Of a DNA stretch of 64,000 nt, positions 32,389-45,732 are shown one piece after another. The DNA is from Armillaria gallica. Taxonomy: Eukaryota > Basidiomycota > Agaricomycetes > Agaricales > Physalacriaceae. The first letter of the stretch is position 1, and each line of letters opens with the position of its first letter. The notes under the pieces were generated by a model. The model saw only the letters and a program-made list of their open reading frames with translations. It was not told the origin of the DNA and ran no database searches. The translations under genes were made by a program, and so were the position numbers. Where the stretch lies: NCBI GenBank assembly GCA_037576215.1, contig JBANDB010000008.1, positions 2,170,001 to 2,234,000 of the forward strand, read 5' to 3'.

Positions 32389-34914
32389 TCATCGAGAAAT
32401 CGCTTTGATCCATGCCTTCTTGATGCCATATTCGACAACTTCTCCGGCACACACTGGATTCAAACTTGACTCGCCTCTATCCGGGACCACCGTTTTCCTT
32501 CGGCTCTTGACGGGCTTCACTCTGGCTGCAGCAGTAGTGAGGCATTGCCCTAACCACTGCTCCAAATCTATGAGGCATTCGTAACACTCCCGCTCAGTAA
32601 GAGTGCTTGATGTCGGAGGGACAACCTGGCCTCGGCGCGTTGGAGGTCTGATTCCCTTGAAGCGAAGAAGCTTGACCAATAGATAATGGAGCCACTAAAC
32701 GGTACCATCAGTCTGGCATACTGCAAAAATCAACGGTGAGTCAGCTCACCATAACATTCGTCAACGGCAGAAAGGGTTCCCATTTGCCATTGTTCTGGTC
32801 TCGCATCATTCGGTAGATATCGAATTGATAGTCACCTACGGTTGATCGTGTTAGGAAGACTTGAGGTCAACCTCGGAACACGCACCTTCGCCCTGGAATA
32901 TCTCCTTATCAAAAGGCGTCCAATGAATCATCTCACCGCCACAGCCGTCTCCGGCGTCCATACGAGATAGTCCAAGGTCAATCAAGGTAACCTGCACACC
33001 GTGACACTTGTCGTCCATCGGTGTACGAGCCTTCTTAGCAGGCTTCCGGTTTAGAGGTTGCGCTTGAAGAGGTAATGCGGTTGGCAAAGGAAGATCCTTC
33101 ACAAGAATTTGACCCCAATGAAGATCTCGATGCTGTTGAACTTTAACATCGTAAGACTTTTAAGGACGTCTGTAGCTCACCTCAAAAGACACTAGCTGTT
33201 CTGCATGCGCCAAAGATTTGGCAACTTGCCAGAATATACTGCAAGCCTGTCGCCAACCTATTTTCGTCGCGTTTCTGAAAGTGTAGGTCTCAAGGTCTGG
33301 CCCGCCATTGGGTAACACTACAATAGCATAAACCTGAGATAACGTGAACATATCTGTGAGGAATCCTTCAGGATAAGGCATTGTCGACTAGAGATTTCAA
33401 CCAACCTGGACGTATACTTTCTGAGCCTTTCTGCCGGTTGTACTCGTCCCAGAGGTGCAGAAGCTTTTCCGGATACCGTCCCCTCACAACGTACGCCTTC
33501 ATCAGTTTCACGAAGCCGTCGTAAACCTCACCCATTGCGCGTGTGACGATGATTTCCTTGAGAACATCTCGGACGTCTGTAGGTGCTGGCTGCTCGACGT
33601 CCGCAGGTGGCGAGTTGCCGCCTCCGTCTGCAGAAGATGTCTCGTCCCTTAAAGGTATAACCTTAAGAACGACGTCGCCAATTCCGAACACTTCTGAATA
33701 ACTCGCTTCGCCCACTTTGCGGAAATGGAGTTTGGAAGATGGTCCATTAGGTGATGACAAAATAGGATCAAATGGAAATGTAGATATGAACGCGGAAAAT
33801 TCGTGTAGTCCACATGCTTCTTGGTTACACTCCCTCAAAAGAGGTCGGAGGTAGTCAGGCACACTAGGCGCAGGGCTATCGGTGGCGCCAAGGTCATCCT
33901 CACCTATGGACAGGTCGTCGAAGTCAAAATCAAGTTCAGAGGTTGTCGTCGGGGAAGGAGGAGAGGGGGGAGCAAAAAGTCTGTTCTTGCTCGGTCGAAC
34001 GGGGGTCAGTTGACGAGGTTTATGAATTGGTAAGATACCAGGCTGATATCGGGCAGGCGCTGGTATTGACGGAGGGGTGTCTTCCGTGAGATCGATGTAC
34101 ACTCGCTTGTTTGGTAGATTACTCGATGGTTTAGACGGGGCAATTATGGCAGCATCCGTCTCCAGTGCTTTGGGAGGTTGACGTCCTGCGCCACGAGTGG
34201 CATCGCGTTGACCATTAGCCGCAGGTTTCTGTGCATTCCTGACTGTCGGTTGGGGCTTTCGCTTTCGAGGGGGATTATATGAAGAGGAGGAGAAATCGCT
34301 ATCAGATCCTGACTGAGCGTCAGATCCAGAATCATCGGAAACGACAACGACGCGACTCTTTAGCCGACGGGGCTTTCGCACCGCAACGACGACGACATCA
34401 GAGCCACTATCAGATTCATTCGCTGGTTTGGTGTCTGTCCGTGAGACTCTCCTCTCCTTCTTCAGCGTCTGGCCTTGATCATCTACCACCGTGATATCCA
34501 TTTCGACGAATGGCGAGAACGGTTTGCGTAGCCCTGAAGGAGCTGCCGGGGTCAATGGCTTCTTCCGTTGCTTGGGCAAGATAGCTGGGGACCCAGGTCC
34601 ATTTGGATGGAATATCGCCAACGGTGTCCGGGCAGGGGTATCTGTGAATAACGAGCCTATCCGTTTTGGAGGTGTTTTGGGTGAGCGCTTCTTCAGTCGC
34701 GGTATAACCACCCTTGGCGACGACACCTTTCTTCCCTTGACAGCCAATGGTGTAATATTCTCCCTGTTCCTGATGCTGGGAACCACTGTCCCTAGCTTGG
34801 GCTCTGTCGCATCAAGTCGTACCCTCCACGCCTTCTTTCCTCGGACGTGATATTGACGACGCGCTGCCTACGCTTTCCATAGGAAGTGACCTTTTTTGTA
34901 CGAGATCCGAGCAT
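32389..34914 (-). CDS. Haspin-like protein kinase (one frameshift near the start)
   Basis: Haspin phosphorylates histone H3 Thr3 at centromeres. The kinase part holds the beta-3 lysine in VVLKVIPL, the helix-C region VLKEIIVTRAM, the haspin-type catalytic loop HRDLHWGQILV, and IDLGLSRMDAGDG in place of the DFG loop, with FDIYRMMRDQNNGKWEPFLP and WLHYLLVKLL after it. The long N-terminal half is basic and disordered, with Asp/Ser runs (SDSGSDVVVVAV, SDSDFSSSSY). The true start is at 34914, MLGSRTKKVTSYGKRRQR, a typical fungal haspin opening. The next conserved stretch (DATEPKLGTVVPSIRN) is in another frame. One extra base in the TTT at 34836-34838 joins them as SEEKKAWRVRLDATEPK. The gene is head to head with Psf2, 278 bases apart. 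Confidence 0.88.
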
Positions 34915-35192
34915 AATGGAGACTGCAGCGAGCAGAAATACTGCTGTGGCTGCGAAGGCGAATAATAGCGAAATGAGTGAGAGTGTGTGATAGAAGGTGG
35001 AGAACAACTGCGAAACCGGTGATGCGGTAAGGCAAAGAGATGATAGATTCCTATTTGAATTCAAGGCAGCCTCGAAGGTGTGAGTTGTGGTGAATGCCGT
35101 CGGCGTCGACTCTGGCAATCCAACCAACGCGCCGATCACATGACCGCAACCGGAAGCTGGTGACAAGCAAACAAACCCTCCTTCCGTCCGTC

Positions 35193-35952
35193 ATGTCGTT
35201 GCCTCAGTCACTGCGAACGTCTGTTACACCGCCAGAGCTCGAACTCATCGCGTGTCAGCAACTCATTGAAATCATACCTCTTATATCTATGGAAAAAACT
35301 GCTTTCATCTCGGTACTTTTGTCTTCTTCAACGCGTATTTCATTGGTTGTAACCGAGGAGCTGCAAGGGCGCGTATGGTCCGCTGCGACCCCCACATAAA
35401 GCCCAAATCCCTCTTTGGATGGCATTGAATCTGAAATCAAAGAAGAAATGTCATATTGTCGCTCCAGATTGGCTAAGCGTAGGTTCGTGAGCGATCATTG
35501 CCACTGCATTTCAATCCAGATCAATTCGCGCTAGAATATTTGCAAGACCGGCTGACCGAGGAAACTACGAAGAAGGGGTTTAGTAGCCTACCTTTCCGGT
35601 TTGCTGAAATTGCCAAAGTCTTACTCGATGTGTACGTACTATTAGCTACCTACTTGGACTTTTATCTGACAGACGCGACAGTGCGTCGGATGACCTGCAA
35701 AACCCTGATCGTCTACGTTCGTTGCTTAAGGACATACGTGAGGCTCGTCAGGCAAAGAGCAGAGAAGGTCTGCGGCAGCTTGATCACAGCGACTTACTGG
35801 TACGCTCCATTCATTGAATGATCCGGCTTGACCTGATAAATTTTCAGCTAACACGTCTTTGCTCTATGGAAATTAACGAGATTCGCCCTTTCTTCATAAA
35901 GTCTATGGGAGTATTGACGCAACTTACCCGCCAGTCTACATCAGAGTCGTGA
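35193..35952 (+). CDS. PSF2: GINS complex subunit Psf2
   Basis: Psf2 is one of four GINS proteins that, with Cdc45 and Mcm2-7, form the replicative helicase. Exons 35193-35312, 35368-35482, 35520-35631, 35682-35799 and 35848-35952 sum to 190 codons (189 residues), the usual size. Conserved text includes MSLPQSLRTSVTPPELELIA, GPLRPPHKAQIPLWMALNLK, KKKCHIVAPDWLSV, LPFRFAEIAKVLLDVASDD, and MEINEIRPFFIKSMGVL. Intron 2 is only 37 bases. The leader carries ACGCGCC (about 35129), near-matching an MCB, as expected for a replication gene. It shares its promoter with haspin. Confidence 0.93.
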
Positions 35953-37127
35953 TGGTTTCTTACCTCTCAGTTTATTGCCTTATGTCCGAATATCATACAG
36001 CCAAAAAAATCATATATGACTCGGAAAAGGCTTCAAGATACAAGCTAAACTGTGAGCCATTTTGTGGCAACTACTAGCAGGTCACGCCGGCCAAATCCGC
36101 TTTCCTATTGATGATGGGAGAAAACCCCCGTGAAATGAATCACCTTCATCGATAACCGATAGCCGCCTTCATTGACGATTTATTTTAGGCATGAAATAGC
36201 CTCTCGGAGCATCCTGGGCATGTCTCGAGCAGGATCCTCAGCTCCGTCGACGACTGCCTGGGCTATGCCTTCTCACCAATTCTGGAGCCTAGAAATTACT
36301 CAACACTGACCTGGCCAATATATGGGACCGTTCAAGTTGTCGACGCCGTCCCGTGCCTGTATATCTTTTGATTGGCAGTTCGGTGATGACATCACGGAGA
36401 AACCGCAGAAAGAACGTGCAAGTAACTCCTACTATATTATCATCCCCATCGCACTGATCATTCATTCATGTGTCGGAGACCAGATGTTACGGTTCCAGTT
36501 TCTTTGCCGACTTGCCTTTCTTTGTGTCTTCCAAAGGTGATTAACACGCCGTCCATTTGGCGTCTTCTTTTCTCGGATGTTGTTCGAGCCCGCTTGCGGA
36601 GTGACTCGACTTTCGAACGGACTATGAGACCGACCGCATGATACGGAGGATTAGCGTATTACTATTACTGGACGCGTCAAAGTTAATAATAGGATCCGGC
36701 ATAGCCGCTTTGCCCTCGTTCACCGATCATGTTTATGGGTGCGCGTCCATCACAGCAATTCCGTTTGTGCTCCGCACACGAATGGTACTGGTGCTTTCTT
36801 CCCATGAGAGCTTCTATCTGCACTTGTGTCACCGCGTTGGCCGTTTTTACTTCCCGGTCTCTGCGGAATAACGTGTTTGAGCTCGCCGATTCAAGTATTC
36901 CTAGCGCTTAGAGCATCAAGGAACTAAACGCTCGTACAAGCAATTGCCTGCGCTAGAAGTCAGACACCACGTCCATGATTTCCGCTCAGGTACTGGCTAT
37001 GTCGGCAAAATAATACATCCTTAGATATATGCTTGCTCAGGACCTGAACGCGTCTCTATAAATTGAAGAGGGATCGATACTTTTCACTCAGCATCTTGAG
37101 CTTCATCCAAAGTCTTCATCTAGTACA
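35953..37127. other. Largest intergenic gap, no gene seen
   Basis: I find no gene in these 1.2 kb. Plus-strand open frames at 36322-36540 and 36638-36871 are short and have no family resemblance. The right end holds a TATA box for the secreted protein gene. Confidence 0.5.
37057..37063 (+). promoter_or_regulatory. TATA box of the secreted protein gene
   Basis: TATAAAT lies 71 bases upstream of the start codon at 37128, a usual distance for a strong, stage-specific promoter. Confidence 0.5.
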
Positions 37128-37941
37128 ATGCACTTCTTCTCTACCCTCCTCGTAGCCGTTGCGACCGCCCTCACGGTCAGTGGTGCTGCTACCACCACAC
37201 AAACCAATGCTTCGTCGGACGTCAGCCAGACCCTGAACAAAGGCAACCACTATGGTGCTCCCATCCCGCCCTGGGAGCCAGGTTGTTCGCCAGGATGGTA
37301 CTACGGCGATCATCCCGATTACCTGTTGATCTCCTTGACATGGTTGAAGGATAGCGTGAGCTTACAAACACGCTTTCGCGGACGAACTCTCACTAGTATC
37401 TATATAGGTTGTCTGCTCCCTCTTAGACTTGCTGGGCCTTGGCATCTTTTGCCCCAGGCCTCCTTTCCATCACTCTCCTCCCTCGGACGACGATGGCTAC
37501 AAACAGGTTTTCTATAACTATAATGGGGCCGTCCAAGCCGACGACTACTTGACCTACGGACTGGTTGACACTATTGAAGGTACGGTAATCTACAACCCAA
37601 CTCCATGACTATTCTCACTTAACCCGTTTAGAATGCAAGGACATGTGCGACAGCGTTCAAGGATGTAACTTCATTAATCGTAAACCTCTATTTATTTTCC
37701 GCATTTTTCCCTTCCCTGACTTTAAATACAGCCTACTTCGATGTTAACGGAAAGGTACATTTCATCCAATGCTAGTACTATCAGGTCCTGATCTCTTCTA
37801 CAGAACGGCAGCCCACTCATGACGTGCTCGCTTTTCACCAAATGTCATGGCATTGAGGACGCCGATAACTTCGGTGGACAGACTCAGCCTGATGGTTCTG
37901 TAGACTACATCGCCGAAAGTGCAGGGTATTGCAGGGATTGA
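37128..37941 (+). CDS. Secreted Cys-rich protein, fruit-body specific protein type
   Basis: The protein begins with a clear signal peptide (MHFFSTLLVAVATALTVSGA) and is exported. The mature part shows PGCSPGWYYG, VCSLLDLLGLGIFCPRPP, GYKQVFYNYNGAVQADDYLTY, GLVDTIEECKDMCDSVQGCNF, YFDVNGKNGSPLMTCSLFTKC and GGQTQPDGSVDYI...GYC. From memory this matches the proteins called fruit-body specific proteins in Agaricomycetes; their biochemical role is unknown. The cysteine spacing (ECKDMCDSVQGC ... CSLFTKC) resembles a PAN/apple-like fold. Exons begin 37128-37355 and 37409, with short introns after them; the frame stays open to a stop at 37939-37941. Expression in fruiting tissue is inferred from the family name only. 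Confidence 0.72.
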
Positions 37942-38649
37942 TCATTTGATTAGGCGCATTCCTATGGCGCCAAAAGGACAAATTTTCTTTTGTGGTTTCG
38001 AGTAGTCTGACCGTTTATGCGTTTATATACCGGCCTGTGTGTTCTCACAAACAGAATAACAACTATATGCTTCGTTCTTGTCTCATTAGTAGGTTAAAGT
38101 CGAAGAAATAATTCTAGCTGATTGCAATGACAAGAGTTCAACAAGAGCCTCCAGGGTAGTCAACGGAAGAGGTAGGCCGTATGTTTCGTGGTAACGAGTC
38201 TGACATAGATATCTAGTTCATATTTGGATATATGAGTCGAAGATATCGTCATGAAAGATCTTCAAGGAGTCATTCCTGCGACTTTTCATTGTCCTGCCGC
38301 GGAATCAGGCCCAAGTTGAGGAGCGCGTACACCAGACCTTGTGTTGGTACCAACACCAATACCAATAGGTACCAGGGAAGTATATCCCTTGTAGCTGTGG
38401 CCTTCCCGTACTATATTGTACTTACGAACCCCGCATTGCCCATGCGAGTCATGAGAATGAAGAAAATATATGCATAGGATGATAAATTCCAGCATCGACT
38501 TGGTACAGTAAATTAGACCCCTAAGTTCCTGTCCTTTTCGGCTTGCTAGTAGTGAGGAATGATTTATAGGGCCCAATGTCTGCTACAGGTCATGACATGT
38601 CCGTTAAGTTGCGTGTGCTCTTGTTCGCCCCCTTTGAGGCACGACCATT
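37942..38649. other. Intergenic between convergent genes
   Basis: I see no gene. A short GGTACCAACACC/CCAATAGGTACC imperfect inverted motif occurs near 38345-38373. Confidence 0.5.
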
Positions 38650-41496
38650 TTATTCTCCTTTCACGCTGGCACCGCCAGCATCCAATTTTTGTAGAACAGC
38701 GTTCAGCTGCTTCTTCAATCCATTGATCTCGTTCAGAAGCAACTCCTCACTCGACTATATGGTACATTGGGTTAGGTTCGTATGTTGGCTTCAAGAAAAG
38801 GCGTACCTGAGCTGTATTGGGGAAGGCCTTGATCAGTTCTTCGAAGGAGACCTTACTTATCTTGCGACCATCCTCTTCAGCATCTGCCTCTGGATCCCTG
38901 CTCTGAGAATAGTTCTCGTCGCCTTCGTTATCGCTGCGTAACCAATCCGTCACCCAGTGGCGTCCGCGTGTTGACTCATACAGAGCAATAACAGTTAAGG
39001 GAAGAATGAAAACCACCCTCATCACAGCTCGATTCAACTAAAAACTGAAAGTTAAAACCCCTTCCCGGAAGTAGGAGTCAGGTCATACCTTAGCGTAGTT
39101 TTTGTTGCTCAAACGGGCACCCGGAATGAGGCTGAAATTTGTTCAGTAAGAAAGGATATCATAAAAAGATGAGACTGACTCAAAAGGCGTAACGAAAAGG
39201 ATTTCAATGAGATTGAAAGGCGCTGGGTAGACATAGACATCGGGTGCCCTGATCATTCCCACTGTTTTACCGGCGAAGAAAGCCAGATGTTGCGCTTCTG
39301 CGTCATCAACAACCTACGTCACTGGTGCTCAGCACAACATCAACGATATCTATTGATTCGGAGAGCATGCTTACATTCTGATACGCCGATGCGAACAAAG
39401 AAATCAGCACATTGAGAAGAATTATTGCGGTCACGACATTCCAGCTAGTTCGAAACAGTGATAAGGAAGGTTCAATGAATGCATCTGAACGCTGGACTTA
39501 CAGGTAGTACATCACAAGGCCGCTTGAGCTACAACGAGATGTCAGACCAGGAGACCAAAAGGATGACTCTGACATAATTTAGTACCTCGAGAAAGTTTCG
39601 AAATTTGGAGATCTGCATTAATCTGTAAAGACAAAAGCGGCAAGCTGAGGAAAGACATACCCTAGAAGGGCTTGAACCAACACATTCACCACTGACGATG
39701 GCGGACTAGCTTGACCATCGGCCGCGTCCAAAGCCCACAGCGCCTGTGTAAAACCTAAAGCCATGACGGACAGCAACTGGGTCGGGTTTAGAAAAAAATC
39801 GGATAAAAATGAAGCAGCAAATGATTTACAGCAAAAAATATGCCTGATTCTTGTAGCATTCGAGCGATACATATTTGCATTGTGCCTATGTATCTGAAGT
39901 CGAAAATCAATAATGCGTGAAAAACTCACAACAGTTTAGGCCTACTTATAGCCGTCAAAGATAGTCAAGAGCTCTGACGCCGTAATGTCAGCCGAACTCT
40001 AAACCAGGTGAGAAGAACTACTTACTCATCCAGATGAACGGAGATACAAAACTAAGAACTTGAAAGCTCGCAATCCTTAGCCCGATCTGTTCCTCGTCGC
40101 TTGTTACACGCATGGCAACGACGCGCAGAATGAATGCGGTAAGTATGAGTGAATCGGTGATAAGGGAAACCATATTCCAAAACGAAAATGCACGCCAGGT
40201 GACAAAGGTGAGAAGCTTCGTGAACTGGAAACTCATTAAACGGCTGCCGCGAAGCTGCGTGATTATAACAACGCGTACCTTGTAAACGTCTGCAATAAAA
40301 CACTTCAATCGACATGACATTTCATGGACACATTGTGACTAACCTTCCAAGGTTATAGATAGTGCTAGTAAGTAGAAGGCATCTTCCCACCCATCCAGAT
40401 AGGCATTGGTGAGAGGGTCCAGTCGTTCCGCTGGCTGCCGAACTGGGTGAAAGGGTGCATATCAGGTGATATTCTATGACTCTTCGGTGTTCTCACCTGT
40501 CTGGCAGTAAACAAATAGAAGCACAAACCAGACAATGATGCGGACGACGTTTAGGTATCTCGGCACTGAAAGGCGAGACGGATCCAGGTGTCCCCAGAAA
40601 GTTTCGGGATGGGTTTGGGCGTATGGAACATCTATGCCAGCTTCAGCATCATACCAATCCTATAAGCATGAGCATACATTCAATCTCAAGATTTTCATTA
40701 TTTTTCTGAATCAGGTCGCCTCGCCAAAGCGCGCCAACGACTGGAAAGATTAGGTTCAGCTTGCAACTTGTTGAGACCAAAGATGCGTTTACTCACCGTC
40801 CTGTGCCTCCGTCGAGGACAGAAATATAGTGCTACATGCTCTGATTCAGCGGAAATGTAGTCCAATATAACGAGGACAAACCAATGCAGATCGATGGCCA
40901 TCTCAAGCGCACTCGTCATGTCACTCTCGTCTCCATCAATTTGTCGATGTTTGAAGCGCGTCGACATGAATGCATTGACCCTATCTGGTGGAGACTGATG
41001 CACGATTTTTCTTGCAAGCACCTCACAAGCGATAGCTGTCCCACTGGCTCTGGTCTCCGGTTTGTTTCATATAGACAACTGACGCACCTCTACCATAATT
41101 CTCCCCGTAATCAGCTGGGTTATGGTCAGCATCAAACATAAACTCTGCCCGAGCCCTAAGCAAGCAGTATGGTAGCTGAATATATGTTTCTAGCAGTGAA
41201 AACGCGCCGACATGATATGTTTCACTCACAGCTTCAACGAAATCTCCGGCCGACTTGCGGTAAGCAGCGATGACCTGGGGTGTGATGATCCGGCTAGTAG
41301 GTTCGCTAAGGCTTGTCGGGGAAACCTCAACCGGTAAGAGCGTCAGCGTCAGTGCACGCAAACGTTTCACCAATTCTAAAGAAACGGGATCAAAAATGAG
41401 AAAAATGAAAAGGTAGCGATACTGACTCGACAATGTATCCGGAGAAGGAATATATTTGACAGAAAGAAGAGACGTGGCCTCGCTGTCGTCGTCCAT
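38650..41496 (-). CDS. YVC1: Yvc1-type vacuolar TRP calcium channel
   Basis: A polytopic cation channel of the fungal TRPY/Yvc1 family, which releases calcium from the vacuole under osmotic shock. The start is MDDDSEATSLLSVKYIPSP. The N-terminal cytosolic part includes ELVKRLRALTLTLLPVEV and QLPYCLLRARAEFMFDADHNP. Membrane segments include FWNMVSLITDSLILTAFILR, VLSFVSPFIWM, the pore-side SVMALGFTQALWALDAADGQ, and VTAIILLNVLISLFASAYQ. After the last segment comes the conserved HLAFFAGKTVGMIRAP and NLIEILFVTPF, then an acidic cytosolic tail with a final coiled coil (EELLLNEINGLKKQLNAVLQ). There are more than ten short introns. It shares a 181-base promoter with NOB1. Confidence 0.85.
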
Positions 41497-41677
41497 GGTC
41501 AAGGAAGAAACTTGAAGGTGGGGCTGGCAGCTGGCATGATCGTGGTTGCGAGACTCGTACACTGCGTCATAGATGTAACCGTTACTGTGACTGTGACGAG
41601 ATAAGATAAACGTTTTTTCTTCATCTCTCCTTCGTTCCTGCAGCACGCTCCCAACACGCCCCCTTCACTTCCCTTCA

Positions 41678-43215
41678 ATGACAAACGACAAGCCCAAGTG
41701 CAAAAACCTCGTCCTCGATGCCGGCCCCTTGCTATCCCTGTCGCCTCTGCGCGGTTTGGCCGAAACGTACGTCACAGTACCACAGATAATAGAAGAGTTG
41801 AGGGACAAAAACGCTCGTGAGCATTTGGAACGGCTGGGATTGAATTATGGGGTAAAAATAGAGGTGAAAAATCCAAGTGCAACGAGCCTTGCTACAGGTG
41901 TGTGGCCTAGAACGAATTATCTGAGCGCGACGTGAACGTTTGCAGTGATACAGTGGGCCAAAAAGACTGGAGATTACTCGGTTTGTCCCATCCTGATCTC
42001 TGCGTCTTAGCTCTGACCCACACACTACATGAGCAAGCAAAGTTGGAGAAGGTCAACCAAGAAGCAGAAGTTGTGAAGGACACCATCGAGGCGAGTATGT
42101 TCCATTAGCATGGTGATCACCATACTAATTTCTCTGACAGTAGAATAATGACCTTAACGATGCTCATGAAGACGATGATGGCTCTAGAGATCCTTCTGAT
42201 GCTTCCGAACCACCCCCCTCGGACACGGAGTCCGAGTCACAAGCTGAGGAACAATCAGAGAGCAAAGATGTGCAGGACCTGGAACCACTTGACGTTGAGC
42301 TACAGCCAATATCGACGGCTGAGCCCCCATCTCAACATCTCCCACCGGAAGAATCCAAGGGCATACCAAATGCACCTTTGTACGATGATCCATCCGATGA
42401 AGACGACGGCGAAGGCGAATGGATTACACCTGCAAATGTTGCTATACACAAATCTCGGGCTCTCGATCTTCTTCCGAGTTCTGATTCCTCTCGTCGGAAA
42501 GGTAAAGACAAAACCAACGAAGTGATTCCCGTTGGTTGCATGACAGCCGATTTTGCAATGCAAAATGTTCTGCTGCAAATGGGTTTGAATCTTGTGGGGA
42601 CCGAAGGAAGGAGGATACAGAAAGTGAAGAGTTGGGTGTTGCGGTGTCATGCATGTTTCAAGTGGGTCAATTATATTGTCCATATGTCAAAGAAGCTGAA
42701 GAACTCTGTACAGAATATGCAAGGATTCGTCGAAGAAGTTCTGCCCTTCATGTGGCAATCCCTCCTTGTTACGCGCGTCTGTTACGATTTCTGATCCTGG
42801 TGCATCACCTGATACACCAGCGATGCAAGTACATCTTAAGCCTAACTTCCAATACAAAATTCGAGGAACAAAGTACTCAATACCTGCTCCCAAGGCTGGA
42901 TCCGCCAAAACCGGTCCTGGTGAAGGTCTGATTCTCCGAGAAGATCAAGCAGAGTATATGAGAGCTAAGAAAATGGCCGATGGGAAACGCGAGCGTGAGG
43001 AGGCGAAGATGATGAAAGGTTTACTTGCGAAGGGTGCTCGCGGGGACACGGGTGTAGCTGTAGGCAGCTGGATGGATCCAGATTGGATTCCAGAGATCAT
43101 GAGTGCCGGAACTGGAGGTAAAGGCAGGAGTATGCGAAGCGCGGGCATGGACGGAGACATGCCTATCATTGGGTACGGTAAAAAGAATCCCAATGAGCGT
43201 AAGAGGAGGAAATAG
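41678..43215 (+). CDS. NOB1: NOB1, 20S pre-rRNA D-site endonuclease (one frameshift)
   Basis: Nob1 cuts 20S pre-rRNA to mature 18S in the cytoplasm. The PIN nuclease domain starts CKNLVLDAGPLLSL with its catalytic Asp, then VTVPQIIEELRDKNAREHL and VIQWAKKTGDYSV. A linker with many acidic residues ends GEGEWITPANV. It is followed by VGCMTADFAMQNVLLQMGLN and the zinc ribbon LRCHACFK...FCPSCG, then FQYKIRGTKYSIPAPKAG and a basic C-terminus (NPNERKRRK). Exon 2 (41946-42094) changes frame between DYSV and LSHPDLCVLAL; an extra T in TTT at 41982-41984 restores it. The acceptor of intron 2 is uncertain; the AG at 42170-42171 gives the matching phase. The protein would have about 453 residues. Confidence 0.9.
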
Positions 43216-43268
43216 GCCCGGTTTCGTCGCGAATAGTAATAGTAATTACGGCCACGTTACAATACACT

Positions 43269-43971
43269 CTATGCACCCAAACTTCTGTTCATGAAACGCC
43301 TCTTCTGGAAGGACATCCACCACTTGCTTGGTTTGCCTGTGCCGTCCGCGTATAATATTGCGACCAAACGAGCAGCCAACTCTTGACGGACTTGTATCAG
43401 ATACTGTCGCAGATAATCTGATACAGGAATCTAGTCAAGTTCCTCTTAGCAAAAAGGAAGACTAACCTGCATCTGCCCTACTCCCTGGCGCAGCATAATG
43501 AGCGTTCAAAACAAAGTTGGCATCTCCAGGGATCGGAAAACTGTCCACAGAAAGAGTATTGAGCTGTTTCGAGGCCTCAATTTGCGTCGGTGGTGTTCGT
43601 GCACTCCCAATTTTGGCCAGGCAGTCAGAGACGTAAAGAATGAGTACAATCAGGATGCGATCTGCTGAGCCTTTGATCTCAAAGTTACGGAAAAGAGAGT
43701 TGGCTCGGAATAGATCAAGGGTTTCATCAATAATATCTGGTTGTTCTGGATCGGCTGACAATGGCATGGTCGTTAGTGAAACAGGCGGTTCTGTTGGATG
43801 TTTGGTACGGCGCACCTATTTGGGCAGGACCGCGAATCTTAGTTTTAATTGGCAGAACTGCCATGTTTCCGACCTGGCGAATATCTGGGTCCTCATTGAA
43901 TGACGAATGGTAAGCCTAGGGTCTCGTCAGAATGGCAAAAGGGAGCAGAGCAGTCGATTTCGTACTGGCAT
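43269..43971 (-). CDS. ARPC3: Arp2/3 complex subunit 3 (ARPC3, p21-Arc)
   Basis: A small subunit of the Arp2/3 complex that nucleates branched actin at endocytic patches. The first exon codes only for Met-Pro (43966-43971); the next continues AYHSSFNEDPDIRQVGNM, then VLPIKTKIRGPAQI. Later exons give IIDETLDLFRANSLFRNFEI, DRILIVLILYVSDCLAKI, FPIPGDANFVLNAHYA, YLRQYLIQVRQELAARL and the conserved ending KPSKWWMSFQKRRFMNRSL. Length is near the usual ~180 residues. The gene is head to head with LEU2, with only 171 bases between start codons. Confidence 0.93.
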
Positions 43972-44142
43972 GATGGATGTTGTGGCTGAAGTAGTTGCTT
44001 GGCTGCGCTTGTCATTTGTCTTATCGCTAATCTTATCGGGAGATTTTTCGTCGGCCGACAGTGTCGGTACTTCTCGGACCTCGACTCTTGGAAAAGTCAG
44101 ACAGGAATAGTTTGCTTCTTTATCACACACTACCACCTCATA

Positions 44143-45496
<1,354 letters not shown>

Positions 45497-45732
45497 AGTA
45501 GGCCGGGAAACTGTATATATTAGCCAAATTTGGAGAAGTCGTTGAGTCCTTTGACACGGAGAGAGTTTCTGAAGGGTGATGTGACATTAAAGCTAAGCGT
45601 CATCTTGCCCGTGTCATGTAACCTATTTTCTACCAAATATTTCTTGGTGTGTTTCTAGTTGATCATAAAGACATATCTAGGATCTCTATGCAGAATACTT
45701 CCTATGTTGACCTGACGACTCGAACCGGAAAA

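Noticed and set aside
34792..35166. 124-codon minus-strand frame upstream of haspin
   Set aside because: Its second half is the haspin start itself; the hydrophobic first half is leader sequence read in frame, and it runs across the Psf2/haspin promoter.
36322..36871. Two short plus-strand frames in the largest gap
   Set aside because: Under 80 codons each, no family likeness, no plausible splicing to neighbours.
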